Shown here in pieces: positions 18,015 through 27,563 of a stretch of DNA of 45,355 nucleotides (the stretch's first letter is position 1; each line of letters opens with the position of its first letter). A program made the translations under genes and the position numbers. Under the pieces are notes generated by a model that saw only the letters and a program-made list of their open reading frames with translations, was not told where the DNA came from and did no database searches. The stretch lies in the NCBI GenBank assembly GCA_020721965.1, contig DYLS01000032.1, positions 1 to 45,355 on the forward strand, in the 5' to 3' direction. This DNA is from Blastopirellula marina. Lineage in GTDB: Bacteria > Planctomycetota > Planctomycetia > Pirellulales > Thermoguttaceae.

Positions 18015-19021
18015 TTGCCTTCGCCCTGATCTTGGCTGGGTTCGGCCTCCTGTTGAGCGGCTTGTTCAGCGGATCGGAGACGGCCCTGTATCGCGTGGCA
18101 CGGCTCCGCTTGGAGTTGGCGGCGGCGACCGGCGATCGTGTGATGGCCGCGGTGGGCTGGCTTGCGGCGCGGACCTGGCTGTACATTGGTACCGTACTGA
18201 CGGGCAACAACGTGGCCAACTACGTCTTCTCGATGGGCGTGGTATTGCTGATCCAGAACGCCGCCGACCTGCGGGGCGCCGATGCCGAGACGGCGGCGGC
18301 CTTGCTGGCCGCGCCCCTCCTGTTTTTGTGCGGGGAACTTCTCCCCAAACGCCTGGGCTTGGCGGCCCCCTTTGCCACGCTCCGCCGCTGTGGCCCGCTG
18401 CTCGTCTTTTTCGCCCTCCTCTTCCTGCCGATTTCCTTGCTGCTTTATCTCTGGGACCGCTTGTGGAAGGCGTTTCTCTCGAAGGGGCCAGAGGACGTGC
18501 GGTCCTTTATCACCGACCGCGAACTGCGGAGAATCCTGGACGAGGCCCGCGAGGCCGGCCTGCTGTTCGATATGCAACGGGAACTGGCCTCCCGAATCTT
18601 CGCGGCGTCGTCGCAGCGTATCACCGCCTGCATGCGGCCTCTCTCGCATTTCCCCGTTGTCCCCTGGAATGCCGAGCTTGCGGAGTTGGAGGCGGCGATC
18701 CGGCAGGACCCTCCGTTTGCTTTGCTGCAAGACCCCAATCGCAAACGGCTTCCCGCGGGTTACGTGGATGCGGTTTCGATTCTGCTGCGCCGGGGCCAAT
18801 CCGGGCGGCTGGAGCGGCGACCCCTTCTCCGCGTCCCGGCGGATGAAACGGTCGTCGAGGTGCTGACACAGTTGGACGAAAGGGGAGAACCCTTGACCCT
18901 GGTCCAAGATCGCGACGGGGCGCCCATGGGTGTGGTGCTGAAAAGCGACCTCCGCCGTATGTTGCTATCGGACGACTTGCACCCCCGGGAGAAACCCGCC
19001 GATGCCGCGAGCCTGACCTGA
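18011..19021 (+). CDS. CNNM/CBS membrane protein without CorC domain
   Basis: Second CNNM-type protein. The transmembrane domain has the canonical motifs SGSETALYRVARLRLE, LTGNNVANYVFSM and GELLPKRLGLA, better preserved than in its upstream partner. A CBS pair follows (DRELRRILDEAREAGLL and later MRPLSHFPVVPWNAEL to PMGVVLKSDLRRML). It ends soon after the second CBS and lacks the C-terminal CorC_HlyC domain present in the upstream gene. The GTG start at 18011 overlaps the upstream stop as GTGA and has GGGGAGGG about six bases before it; the ORF is open upstream, but there it overlaps the preceding gene. Likely function: Mg2+/divalent cation homeostasis together with the upstream protein (inferred). 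Confidence 0.87.
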   Translation: MIAFALILAGFGLLLSGLFSGSETALYRVARLRLELAAATGDRVMAAVGWLAARTWLYIGTVLTGNNVANYVFSMGVVLLIQNAADLRGADAETAAALLAAPLLFLCGELLPKRLGLAAPFATLRRCGPLLVFFALLFLPISLLLYLWDRLWKAFLSKGPEDVRSFITDRELRRILDEAREAGLLFDMQRELASRIFAASSQRITACMRPLSHFPVVPWNAELAELEAAIRQDPPFALLQDPNRKRLPAGYVDAVSILLRRGQSGRLERRPLLRVPADETVVEVLTQLDERGEPLTLVQDRDGAPMGVVLKSDLRRMLLSDDLHPREKPADAASLT

Positions 19022-19180
19022 GCGCGCGATGCCGCTGGATACCGCGTGCCGTCGCAGGTCAATCGCTGGAGCCGCGACTTGACCATCACTGGACACGAGG
19101 CCAGGCACCCGGCCGCACGTCGCCCCCTTGCGCTAACCTGCCCACACGGGTCATGGCTTTGGCCAAAGCAACCTTGCCCG

Positions 19181-19489
19181 CTATTTGTGGTAGCCCAGGG
19201 AGCGAATGACCGCCAGCAGTTCCTCGTAACCGATGAAGCGGCGGTGGTTGCGAAACTTGTACTCGTCGATGGCCAGGCCCAACTCGCGGGCCTCGGGCGA
19301 AAGCGTGCTGTACGTATTCGCGAACTGGCGCCGTTCCGCGCCCGGTCCCGATCGGGAGCCGCTGCGGCGGTCTTTGAAGACGGGTACCGCCGCTCCCGCC
19401 TCCGCAGTCAACGGCTCGGGATTGGTGTTGGGCGAGGTGAGCCGGGCATCAACGGTCTCGTAGGCAGTGGATTCCGGTTCGGAAGGCAT
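19181..19489 (-). CDS. Small conserved-looking hypothetical protein
   Basis: A 102-residue protein. The first 45 residues are low-complexity and polar (Pro, Glu, Thr, Ala); the C-terminal half is a compact basic/helical module: ERRQFANTYSTLSPEARELG, then LAIDEYKFRNHRRFI and YEELLAVIRSLGYHK. The C-terminal module looks conserved and I believe similar small proteins occur in other planctomycetes, but I cannot name a function. No signal peptide or membrane segment. It stands alone, convergent with the second CNNM gene. Confidence 0.65.
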   Translation of the reverse strand: MPSEPESTAYETVDARLTSPNTNPEPLTAEAGAAVPVFKDRRSGSRSGPGAERRQFANTYSTLSPEARELGLAIDEYKFRNHRRFIGYEELLAVIRSLGYHK

Positions 19490-19861
19490 GGCGTGTTTTC
19501 TCCAAGGTCCCGGCCGGGGTCGTTCGTTCGGCCGATTCTTAGCCGCCGTCTGTGGCTGGCTTGGGCAGGTCGGAATCGCGGCTGATGGTTTCTACGCAAC
19601 CATACGTCGAAAAACGGCCGCCTGCGCAGCAGAGCAGGGCTGGGTGATGCTCGACCGTCGGTTAAGGGGCCGGATAATCGTTGCTGCCCGCACAATCGCC
19701 ACTGCTCTGGTGGTGAAGAAAACGCGCTCACGAGCCACCAGCGTAAGCTGGTGGTGGAAAAAATGCGTAGAAACGAGCCTCGCATGTAAGCTGGTGGTGC
19801 AATCGCTGTGAACGCGTGTTGCCCTTCGAGACGCCCGGCTCGTCGTTCTCGATGGGCGGAT
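19490..19861. other. Intergenic region with hairpin array
   Basis: No gene is supported in this stretch between two minus-strand genes. Its only clear content is the type A hairpin triplet listed separately. Confidence 0.5.
19699..19799. repeat. Triplet array of type A hairpins
   Basis: The central copy is perfect: CCACCAGC (19735-19742), GTAA, GCTGGTGG (19747-19754). Degenerate copies flank it at 19699-19715 and about 19775-19799, in the same orientation and about 40 bp apart. The spacers are A-rich and contain GCGC or GCGT. The layout matches the array at 37600-37698. Confidence 0.8.
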
Positions 19862-21250
19862 TCAGGGAGTGGCGTCAGCCTTGGGATTCGGCAGCACCGG
19901 TATCTCGATGGCGGCATGTCTGCCCACCTCGCCCGTCCCGATGCCCTGCACATAGACCCAACCGTCGTGGGCTTCGACCTGATACGGTTCGCCCGTCCAG
20001 GGATTGATGGGCGGCTGTTGGGGTGGGTCTCCCAGGGCCGTGCGCAGGGCCAGCAGCCAGGCCTCCACGTTCGCCCGATCCCGGGCCTGAATCGCCTGGC
20101 CGGGCGCCACTTGCGGCAAGAGCACGCGGCAGGAGACGAAAGGCGGCGGATCCTGCATCAAGGCCTCGCTCCAGGCGGTGGCCAGCCGATCCAATTCTGC
20201 CCGCCGCTGAAAGAACGGTTGGGAGCTGATGGCGAGGACGCGAACCATGGCCCGAATAAAGTACAAGGCGTCGGCATCCGCATTCTGGCGGACTTGTTTC
20301 ACGAGCGATTTCATGTCGTACTGCTCTTGAAAGTCGGTCAGTTCTTCGCGGGTCAGGATATCGTAGAGGCGTCCGCGCTTGGCGGCCTCCAGGGCGTGCA
20401 GGCCGAGCGCCCGAGCCCCGATCCAGGCGTTGGCATCGGGCGGCCAGATGGCGATTTGGCGTCGCAGTTCGTCGTAGGCGTGAACCGCGTCTTGGCGGCG
20501 GAAGGACTTGCTCAAGACTAACTCTTGCAGAACGTTGAGCGCCGCGGCGCGATGCCGCGCAGCGGAAAAGCGGACCAAGGGATGCTTGCCAGCGGCCAGT
20601 GCGGCAGACAGTTGCAGTTGCGCAACCACCGACCCCGCGGCATCGGCCGAATTCCCTTGGGCGACGGCCTCCAGGGCGAATAGCCTCTCCAATTGCACGG
20701 CGGCCGTTACTTGATCCAGAAATCCCAAGTCGGCCGCGAAACCGGCGGTGAATCGGATGGGAAACACGCACTTCGGCCGCCGCAATGCAGTCCGCACCAG
20801 CAGTCGCTGGGGTTCGAATCGTTCGCGGTAAGATCGAGCTTCGGCAAGCCCGCCGGGATTGGCCTCCGGATCGCGAAGCGCTTGGAGGTGCTGCTCCCCT
20901 TCCGCCAGGATTCCCGGCAGCCGATCGGCCGGGAACAAATCGACGAAGACCGCCGCCAGGTTTTCATCCGGCGGGGGGAGGGCTTCCATCAATTGCCAGG
21001 GAAGCCCATTTTCCTCTTCGAGGCGGGCCAGCTCTTCGCGGAGGGGAACCAGCTTCGTCTCGCGGAGCGACGCGAGCTGTCCGATCTGCTCGACCAATGG
21101 CACCTTCGCTTCGTCCTTGGCTGGCGTGGTCCGCGCGCATCCCGTCCCGGCGGTGACCAAGACGGCCAGCACGCACCACAGCGTCCTTGCTTTTATTGCC
21201 CTGAAGACTCCGCGGTCGGTGGGCAGGGCCGATGTCGCTGGAGAGACCAT
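19862..21250 (-). CDS. Hypothetical lipoprotein, all-helical
   Basis: Exported lipoprotein of unknown function. The N-terminus (MVSPATSALPTDRG) precedes a hydrophobic segment ending in the lipobox TGC (VLAVLVTAGTGC). The mature part is long, helical and rich in Ala, Leu, Arg and Glu, with no recognised catalytic motif. The C-terminal 60 residues change character (NPWTGEPYQVEAHDGWVYVQ), resembling the short beta-rich tail found in other planctomycete lipoproteins. The start at 21250 is chosen for AGGAAGG nine bases upstream; ATG 21292 with GGGAG is a real alternative, and the ORF is open to 21316. Alone on its strand, between hairpin-repeat regions. Confidence 0.75.
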   Translation of the reverse strand: MVSPATSALPTDRGVFRAIKARTLWCVLAVLVTAGTGCARTTPAKDEAKVPLVEQIGQLASLRETKLVPLREELARLEEENGLPWQLMEALPPPDENLAAVFVDLFPADRLPGILAEGEQHLQALRDPEANPGGLAEARSYRERFEPQRLLVRTALRRPKCVFPIRFTAGFAADLGFLDQVTAAVQLERLFALEAVAQGNSADAAGSVVAQLQLSAALAAGKHPLVRFSAARHRAAALNVLQELVLSKSFRRQDAVHAYDELRRQIAIWPPDANAWIGARALGLHALEAAKRGRLYDILTREELTDFQEQYDMKSLVKQVRQNADADALYFIRAMVRVLAISSQPFFQRRAELDRLATAWSEALMQDPPPFVSCRVLLPQVAPGQAIQARDRANVEAWLLALRTALGDPPQQPPINPWTGEPYQVEAHDGWVYVQGIGTGEVGRHAAIEIPVLPNPKADATP

Positions 21251-21344
21251 GCGAAACGGCCTTCCTGGGTGACGGAGTAGGCTGCGTGGCATCGCCGAAT
21301 ACTCCCTTTGTTCCAACCGTCGGGCAGATCGAACGGGAGCCTTT

Positions 21345-21449
21345 CACCACCAGGTTACGTCGGTAACCCATAAGTTTGCGCTTGTTCCCACCACCAGCTT
21401 ACGCTGGTGGCTCGTGAGTACGCTTTTTTCACCACCAGGTGATGCTGGC
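21345..21449. repeat. Cluster of type A hairpins
   Basis: One perfect copy, CCACCAGC (21391-21398), TTAC, GCTGGTGG (21403-21410), is read in the opposite orientation to the copies at 19735 and 37679. Two degenerate copies lie at about 21345-21365 (CACCACCAGGTTACG) and 21430-21449 (CACCACCAGGTGATGCTGG). This is intergenic, upstream of the lipoprotein and beyond the clpC terminator. Confidence 0.75.
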
Positions 21450-21480
21450 GGGAATCCGTCAAGCACAAGCCCTATTCCAA

Positions 21481-21517
21481 CAAAAACTCGCCGCGGGGGA
21501 AAGCACCCACGGCGAGT
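21481..21517 (-). terminator. Rho-independent terminator of clpC
   Basis: On the minus strand ACTCGCCG (21517-21510) pairs with CGGCGAGT (21493-21486) across a 16-base loop and is followed by TTTTTG. It lies about 50 bases beyond the clpC stop codon, so it is well placed to end the clpC transcript. Confidence 0.8.
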
Positions 21518-21567
21518 CTGGAGATGCGTGTTCGGGGACCAGGAGCTTCGCGGAGCCACGCAACGGT

Positions 21568-24162
21568 TCAGTTGGAGGACGCGGGGCTGGACGAACCTTC
21601 CTCGCCAGCCGATACCCCGGCTGTTTCCGGGAGATGATCCTGCAACAGCTCGGGGGGCAGTTCTTCGGGCTTGCCTGTCACCCCCTCGAAGATCAACTGG
21701 CGTTTCCCGCCGACCTCTTTGACCCGCACGATGATGGTGTCCTTGCCTTCGAATTTGCCGCGGAGCAACTCCTCGGACAAGGGGTCTTCGATGTAGTTTT
21801 CGATGGCCCTGCGGAGCGGCCTGGCCCCGAAGTCGAGGTTGCTGCCGCGCTTGATGATCAGCTTTTTCGCCTCGTCGGTCAACACCAGGGCCAGATTTCG
21901 CTCTTGCAATCGCCCACGGACCTTGGCCAGCTCCATCTCGACCACGTCTCCCAAATCCTTCTGGGTGAGGTGGCGGAAGACAATGATATCGTCCACGCGG
22001 TTGAGGAACTCGGGGCGGAAGACCTTCTCGATCTGCTCGATGACGCGTTGCTTCATGCTTTCGTAGCTGGCGTCGTCGTCGGGCTTCTGGAAGCCGAACG
22101 CAGACTCGTTCTTAATCGCCTCCGCGCCCGCGTTGGTGGTCATGATCAGGATGGTATTGCGGAAGTCCACGTTGCGGCCGAAGCTGTCGGTCAAGCGGCC
22201 TTCCTCCATGACCTGGAGCAGCATGTTGAAGACGTCGGGGTGGGCCTTTTCGATCTCGTCCAGGAGGACCACCGAATAGGGGCGCCGGCGGATTTTTTCG
22301 GTGAGCTGGCCGCCCTCCTCGTAGCCCACGTAGCCGGGAGGCGCGCCCACCAGCCGGCTGGCGTTGTGTTTCTCCATGTACTCGCTCATGTCGATCTGGA
22401 TGAGGGCGTCCTCATCGCCGAACATGAACTCGGCAAGGGCCTTGGCCAGAAGCGTTTTGCCGACGCCTGTCGGCCCGGCGAAGATGAAGCATCCCACGGG
22501 CCGCTTGGGATCCTTCAGCCCGCTCCGGCTTCGCCGCACGGCCTTGGAGATGGACTTGATCGCCTCATCTTGGCTGACCACGCGGCGGTGCAGATCTTCC
22601 TCCATCTTGAGCAGGCGGAGCGAATCCTCGGTGGTCATCCTGGTGAGCGGGATGCCGGTCATCTTGGACACGACCTCGGCCACCACCTCGGCATCCACCA
22701 CCCCGTCCGTGGAGCTGGATTTTTCCCGCCATTCCCGCATCATGGCGGCCTTTTTTTTCTTCAGCTTATCGGCCTGGTCGCGGAGCCGGGCGGCCTTCTC
22801 GAAGTCCTGATTGGCGACGGCCTCTTCCTTTTCCTTGTTCAGCCGTTCCACTTCCTCGTCGATTTCCTTGAGGTCTGGCGGTCGGGTCATGGATTTCAGG
22901 TGCACCCGCGCACCGGCCTCGTCCACGACGTCGATGGCCTTGTCGGGCAAGCAGCGGCCGGTGATGTAGCGGCTGGAGAGTTCCGTCGCCGCCTCGATGG
23001 CGTCATCCGTGATCTGCACGTGATGGTGCTTTTCGTAGCGGTCGCGAAGCCCGCGGAGGATGGCCACCGTTTCTTCCTTGCTGTTCGGCTCCACCATCAC
23101 CATCTGGAAACGCCGATCCAGGGCGCTGTCCTTTTCGATGTATTTGCGGTACTCGTCCAGGGTGGTGGCGCCGATGCACTGGATTTCGCCGCGGGCCAGG
23201 GCGGGCTTGAGGACGTTGGAGGCATCGATGGCCCCTTCGGCCCCGCCAGCGCCGACCAGGGTATGCAGTTCGTCGATGAACAGGATGACATTTTGCGCCC
23301 GGCGGACCTCGTTCATGACCGCCTTGATCCGTTCCTCGAACTGGCCGCGATACTTGGTACCCGCCACCATCATCGCCAGGTCCAGCACCACGACGCGGCG
23401 GTCGAGCAGGATTTCGGGCACATCGCCGCTGATGATCCGCTGCGCGAAGCCTTCCACAATGGCGGTTTTGCCCACCCCCGCCTCGCCCAGCAGGACCGGA
23501 TTGTTCTTGGTCCGGCGGCAGAGGATTTGCATGGTCCGCTCGATCTCCTTTTCCCGCCCGATGACGGGATCGAGCTTGCTTTGCCGCGCCAACTCCGTCA
23601 GGTCGCGGCCGAAGCTGTCCAGGGCGGGCGTCCGCGAGCGGCTGGATCGGGTTCCCCCTTCCTGGGGCTCTTCCCCGGTGGCGCCTCCCGGGTTGCGTTC
23701 CGGCGTCTCAGCCGCCTCACTGCCGTGACCGAGCAGGTTCAAGACTTCCTCGCGGACGTCTTCCAGCTTCAGGCCCAGGTTCATCAGCACTTGGGCGGCG
23801 ACGCCCTCCTGCTCTCGCAACAGACCCAACAAGATGTGTTCCGTGCCGACGTAATTGTGATTGAGGTTTCGGGCCTCTTCCGTGGCGTATTCCAGCACCT
23901 TCCTTGCCCGTGGCGTGAGAGGCAATCGGCCCATGGTGACCATGTCCGGGCCGCTCTGCACTAGTTTTTCCACCTCCAGGCGAATCTTGCGGAGGTCCAC
24001 GTCCAGATTCCGGAGGACGTTGGCGGCGACACCGCTCCCTTCCTTGATCAAGCCCAGGAGGATATGTTCGGTCCCCACGTATTCGTGATTGAACCGCTGC
24101 GCCTCTTGATTGGCGAGCTGGATGACTTTTCGGGCACGATCCGTAAATCTCTCAAACGGCAT
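21568..24162 (-). CDS. clpC: ATP-dependent Clp protease ATP-binding subunit ClpC
   Basis: AAA+ unfoldase that feeds substrates to ClpP in the cytoplasm. Domains in order: two N-terminal Clp_N repeats (residues 1-145, each with the [15 protein letters not shown]-type motif), D1 AAA with Walker A GEAGVGKT (226-233) and Walker B ILFIDE (293-298), a middle domain with a UVR motif (about 450-470), and D2 AAA with Walker A GPTGVGKT (563-570) and Walker B VVLLDE. An FGF tripeptide in D2 is at the position of the ClpP-docking loop. The ClpB_D2 small domain with [18 protein letters not shown] completes the fold. At 864 residues it is slightly longer than the Bacillus protein because of a low-complexity tail. 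The start has GGAGAGG upstream. No CIRCE or CtsR operator was recognised, and no mcsAB genes lie nearby. Confidence 0.98.
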   Translation of the reverse strand: MPFERFTDRARKVIQLANQEAQRFNHEYVGTEHILLGLIKEGSGVAANVLRNLDVDLRKIRLEVEKLVQSGPDMVTMGRLPLTPRARKVLEYATEEARNLNHNYVGTEHILLGLLREQEGVAAQVLMNLGLKLEDVREEVLNLLGHGSEAAETPERNPGGATGEEPQEGGTRSSRSRTPALDSFGRDLTELARQSKLDPVIGREKEIERTMQILCRRTKNNPVLLGEAGVGKTAIVEGFAQRIISGDVPEILLDRRVVVLDLAMMVAGTKYRGQFEERIKAVMNEVRRAQNVILFIDELHTLVGAGGAEGAIDASNVLKPALARGEIQCIGATTLDEYRKYIEKDSALDRRFQMVMVEPNSKEETVAILRGLRDRYEKHHHVQITDDAIEAATELSSRYITGRCLPDKAIDVVDEAGARVHLKSMTRPPDLKEIDEEVERLNKEKEEAVANQDFEKAARLRDQADKLKKKKAAMMREWREKSSSTDGVVDAEVVAEVVSKMTGIPLTRMTTEDSLRLLKMEEDLHRRVVSQDEAIKSISKAVRRSRSGLKDPKRPVGCFIFAGPTGVGKTLLAKALAEFMFGDEDALIQIDMSEYMEKHNASRLVGAPPGYVGYEEGGQLTEKIRRRPYSVVLLDEIEKAHPDVFNMLLQVMEEGRLTDSFGRNVDFRNTILIMTTNAGAEAIKNESAFGFQKPDDDASYESMKQRVIEQIEKVFRPEFLNRVDDIIVFRHLTQKDLGDVVEMELAKVRGRLQERNLALVLTDEAKKLIIKRGSNLDFGARPLRRAIENYIEDPLSEELLRGKFEGKDTIIVRVKEVGGKRQLIFEGVTGKPEELPPELLQDHLPETAGVSAGEEGSSSPASSN

Positions 24163-24825
24163 GTTTTCAACCTCTCCTTCCCAATCACCGCCAGTCCGCC
24201 GGTCTTGAACGGACGTTTGAAAGGCGGCGCAAAGTTTGCATCTTCAATTCCCGGAAAACTCTCGCCATTCCCGAAAAACCCTCGCCCGCGCCCACTCGAC
24301 CCAGCTTCAGGTATTTTGTCGGGTTTCAGGGGTGGGACCGGCATGTGGGCATTGCCGGCGAGCGGATTCCGGACGCGGCCGACCCTACAACCAGCGACCG
24401 CCGCTCACTTTTTATCGTCGTCTTTCCGTTCTCCAAGCAAATAGTATGCCATACACCGAAATAAGCAAATTTCCTGCGTGCCGCTGGTCCCTACGCCGGA
24501 GCGGGGTTATTTCGCAGATGCTCGCCGTCGTCGCATCGCCGTTCACCAAGCCATTGCATCCGGGATCCCTCGGTACGATCTAGGAGCCTGCCAAAACGGC
24601 AGTTTTTGCCATGCCCCGCCGACTATTTTCGTAGCCGCGTTCAGTCGACTTTGCGCAATCATCCCCCTTTTGAATATCGTCGATCGCCGACCTTGAGCCG
24701 ACAAAACGGGGCGCTGTGCAACCGCCGCCCTCCCCACCCAATTATAGCGGATTCTTTGAAGTTCGGAGATGCCAATCGGCCGGGCGGGGTAACCCTTGGT
24801 CATGATGTTGCCTGATCCCGGTGCA
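24163..24825. other. Intergenic region upstream of clpC
   Basis: This 660-bp gap lies between the rnr stop and the clpC start, both on the minus strand, so it should hold the clpC promoter. A short hairpin, CTGCC-AAAAC-GGCAG followed by TTTTTG (about 24588-24610), is oriented as a plus-strand terminator although no plus-strand gene precedes it. No ORF here has family-like sequence and no RNA gene was recognised. Confidence 0.45.
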
Positions 24826-27201
24826 TCACCCATCGGCCTTACCCTTCCTTTTGGGCTTGGCCGATTTTGAGGGGGGCTTTTTAGCCCCTTCCGCGCGTTT
24901 GGATGGCTCGCTTGCCGTTCTCTTTTTCACCGTGCGAGGTGCGGCGGAGAGTGGCTCGCGCCGCTTGCCGGTCTTCCGCTTTTTCCAATCGAAAGAGTTG
25001 AGAGAGTCGCCGAGCGTGTGGGGGCCTGGGTGGCCCAGGTGTTCGAGAAGGCGGAGATCGAGCTGGCGCCGCTCCATGTCGACACGAGCGACGGCCACCT
25101 TTACCAAATCGCCCAGGCGGAATTGGCGGCCCACTCGGTGCCCGTTGAGGCTGTGCGTGGCGCGGTCGAAGCGGTAGTAGTCGTCGGTCATGGAATCGAT
25201 GTGGACGAGTCCTTCGGCGGGCAGCGCCACCCCTTGGACGAACAGGCCATAACTTTCCACGCCGGTCACCACGCCATCCATTTCCAGGCCGATCCGTTCG
25301 CCCAAATAGGCCAGCAATTTGAGTCGCACCAGCTCGCGTTCGGCCAGTTCCGCGCGTTCCTCGCGGGCCGAGCAGTGCTCGCCCAACTCCACCAGTTCCA
25401 CGGGGTTGATCCGCGGGTTTTCGTTCAGCAGCAGGGCGTGCACAAGGCGATGCACGGTCAGGTCCGGATAGCGGCGGATGGGCGACGTGAAATGGCAGTA
25501 GCAATCGCTGGCCAGGGCGAAGTGGCCTTCTTCCTTGGGGCTGTAGACGGCCCGTTGCAGCGTCCGCAGTACCGCATAGTGCACGGCGTATTGTTGCGGC
25601 GTGCCGGTGAAGTATTTGAGGATGCGTTGCAGGCTGAAGCGGTCGTCCAGTTGGTCCGTGGCATGGCCCAACCCTTCCAGGAACTCTTGCAGGAGCCGCA
25701 ATTTGCGGACCGAAGGCGGGCGATGAATGCGGCGGAGGAAGGGCCAGCCGCGGGCGTAAAGCGTCTCGGCCACGGCCTCGTTGGCGGCCAGCATGAACTC
25801 CTCGATCATCTGGTGGCTCTCGGTGTAGGGAACGACGTGCGCGCCCACCACCTGCCCACGGCGGTCCAAATCGACCTTGACCTCGGGCATGACCAGCTCC
25901 AGGGCGCCGCGGCGGATCCGCCGTCCGCGAAGCAGAGCCGCCAGTTCCCGCATCTTCAACATCAAATCGCCGACCGCTTTACCCAGCCGCCGCTTCCCGG
26001 CAGCGGGATCGTCCAGGAATGCGTCCACTTGCTCGTAGGTCAACCGCTTGTCGCTGCGAATGGCGGACCGCTTCAAGGCAACGTCGGTCTTGATCCCCTC
26101 CGCCGTGAACTCGATGTATGCGCTGACGGTCAAACGGAGCTTGCCCGGCTGAAGGCTGGCCAGCCCGTTGGAGATCAGCTCCGGCAGCATGGGGATCACG
26201 CGATCCGGCAGGTAGATGCTGGTGGCGCGGTCGCGGGCCTCGCGATCCAGGGGCGAGCCAGGGCGGACAAAGTGCGAGACATCCGCGATGTGCACCCCTA
26301 AGCGCCACCCGCCTTCCGGCAGCCGCTCCAGCGAGATGGCGTCGTCGAAATCGCGGGCGTCCTCGGGATCGATGGTGATGGTCACTTCGCTGGTGGCGTC
26401 GTACCGGTCGGGCGGGATGGCCTCCTCGAATGCGGCGGCCTGGCGCCGGGCGTCCTCTAAGACCTCCGGCGGAAAATCGCCCGGCAAATTGAATTCCCGC
26501 AAGATCGTCAAGGTATCCACGCCGGGCTTGCCCAGCGATCCCAGGACCTCGACAATGACGCCTTCGCCGCGGCGGTAGTGGTTGGGGAAGCGCAGCATTT
26601 CGATGACGACCTTGTCGTCGGGACGGGCGTTTTTGGCCCCGGCGTCGCCCACGAAGATCGGCTGAGCGAAGACCGTTCCGTCCACTTGCACGTAGCCCGC
26701 CCCTTCCTCCTCGAAATATGTCCCGACGAAACGGGAGGTCTGCCGTTCGAGGACCTCGATGATCTGGCCGGCAGGTCCCAACCCCCGTTTCCTTGCGCCA
26801 CCGCGGGGGGCCAGGCGGACGCGGACGAGATCGCCGCTGGAGGCGTCCCCGCTCCATTCCGGAGGGATGTAGATGTCGTCTTCCTTGCCAGCGGATTCCG
26901 GCATCCCACGCGGTCGTACAAAGCCGTAGCCTGCCTCGCGCCGGCGAAAGATGCCGACGATCTCCGCGGCGGGCCTCTTGTCCTCGCCCTTGCGTTTTCC
27001 CGCCGGATAGACCAGGTGGCCACCGCCGAACTCCAACAGTCCGGCCGAGACCATCCGTTTGACGGCCTTGCGGACCAGGTGCGATTCCTCCGACGGAATC
27101 TTCAATTGCTTGGCGATCACCTTGGGCTTGACCGCCTGGTAGCCCGGGGCTTGCACCAACTCCAAAATCGCGCGTTCCAAATCTTGCAATACTTGTTTCA
27201 T
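24826..27201 (-). CDS. rnr: Ribonuclease R
   Basis: 3'-5' exoribonuclease that degrades structured RNA. Order: N-terminal winged-helix HTH (MKQVLQDLERAILELVQ), two cold-shock domains (VEIVGIFRRREAGYGFVRP and FEEEGAGYVQ-type segments), the RNB catalytic domain with the metal-binding Asp cluster ITIDPEDARDFDDAISL, then HIADVSHFVRPGS and FTSPIRRYPDL. An S1 domain follows (LEMDGVVTGVESYGLFVQG through VHIDSM), and a Lys-rich tail as in other RNase R. About 791 residues, normal for the family. ATG at 27201 is preferred: GAAGG lies seven bases upstream and the homologous HTH begins there, whereas the 39 extra residues back to 27318 have no family-like content. It is followed at a distance by clpC on the same strand. 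Confidence 0.97.
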   Translation of the reverse strand: MKQVLQDLERAILELVQAPGYQAVKPKVIAKQLKIPSEESHLVRKAVKRMVSAGLLEFGGGHLVYPAGKRKGEDKRPAAEIVGIFRRREAGYGFVRPRGMPESAGKEDDIYIPPEWSGDASSGDLVRVRLAPRGGARKRGLGPAGQIIEVLERQTSRFVGTYFEEEGAGYVQVDGTVFAQPIFVGDAGAKNARPDDKVVIEMLRFPNHYRRGEGVIVEVLGSLGKPGVDTLTILREFNLPGDFPPEVLEDARRQAAAFEEAIPPDRYDATSEVTITIDPEDARDFDDAISLERLPEGGWRLGVHIADVSHFVRPGSPLDREARDRATSIYLPDRVIPMLPELISNGLASLQPGKLRLTVSAYIEFTAEGIKTDVALKRSAIRSDKRLTYEQVDAFLDDPAAGKRRLGKAVGDLMLKMRELAALLRGRRIRRGALELVMPEVKVDLDRRGQVVGAHVVPYTESHQMIEEFMLAANEAVAETLYARGWPFLRRIHRPPSVRKLRLLQEFLEGLGHATDQLDDRFSLQRILKYFTGTPQQYAVHYAVLRTLQRAVYSPKEEGHFALASDCYCHFTSPIRRYPDLTVHRLVHALLLNENPRINPVELVELGEHCSAREERAELAERELVRLKLLAYLGERIGLEMDGVVTGVESYGLFVQGVALPAEGLVHIDSMTDDYYRFDRATHSLNGHRVGRQFRLGDLVKVAVARVDMERRQLDLRLLEHLGHPGPHTLGDSLNSFDWKKRKTGKRREPLSAAPRTVKKRTASEPSKRAEGAKKPPSKSAKPKRKGKADG

Positions 27202-27563
27202 GACATAACCTTCGCAAAAGACGGAATTCCCGCCCCTTCGGCATGAGCTTGATCCGACGGCACGTTCAAGAGCGGTGCGCGACTTCGCCTCAGCCGGGCT
27301 CGGCAACCAAGATAGCAACTACACCGATCCGCCGACAGACGATCGTGCGCGGAGAGCGTACTTGGAGGAGGAAACGCAGGCGGGATGAGAATGAACTCCG
27401 ATCGATTCAATATATCCTTTGCCAATTATCGGGGACGAAGGCGGAAAAGACAACTCCACCCTTCGGCGTCGCCCCAAAAATATGTAGCTCGGCCCACAAC
27501 GCAACCGCCTCTCGGCGTCGGCGGCCGCACAACGGCGTGGGCCGAACGTCAGAGCTTTCCGGC
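27202..27563. other. Intergenic region between kinase and rnr
   Basis: This 362-bp gap between two minus-strand genes must hold the rnr promoter and the kinase transcript end. The half near rnr is richer in A and T. A G/C-rich inverted-repeat patch is at about 27510-27590. No gene is supported here. Confidence 0.4.

Noticed and set aside
20810-20825. tRNA T-arm-like string GGTTCGAATC (also at 2984-2993)
   Set aside because: Both lie inside coding sequence and no acceptor or anticodon arm can be folded around them.
21439-23964. Long plus-strand ORF of 841 codons opposite clpC
   Set aside because: Shadow of clpC: the minus strand encodes an unmistakable ClpC; the plus frame has no family-like sequence.
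24588-24610. Plus-strand terminator hairpin CTGCC-AAAAC-GGCAG-TTTTT
   Set aside because: No plus-strand gene lies upstream; kept only as a note in the intergenic entry.
25018-26301. Long plus-strand ORF opposite rnr
   Set aside because: Shadow of RNase R caused by high third-position GC.
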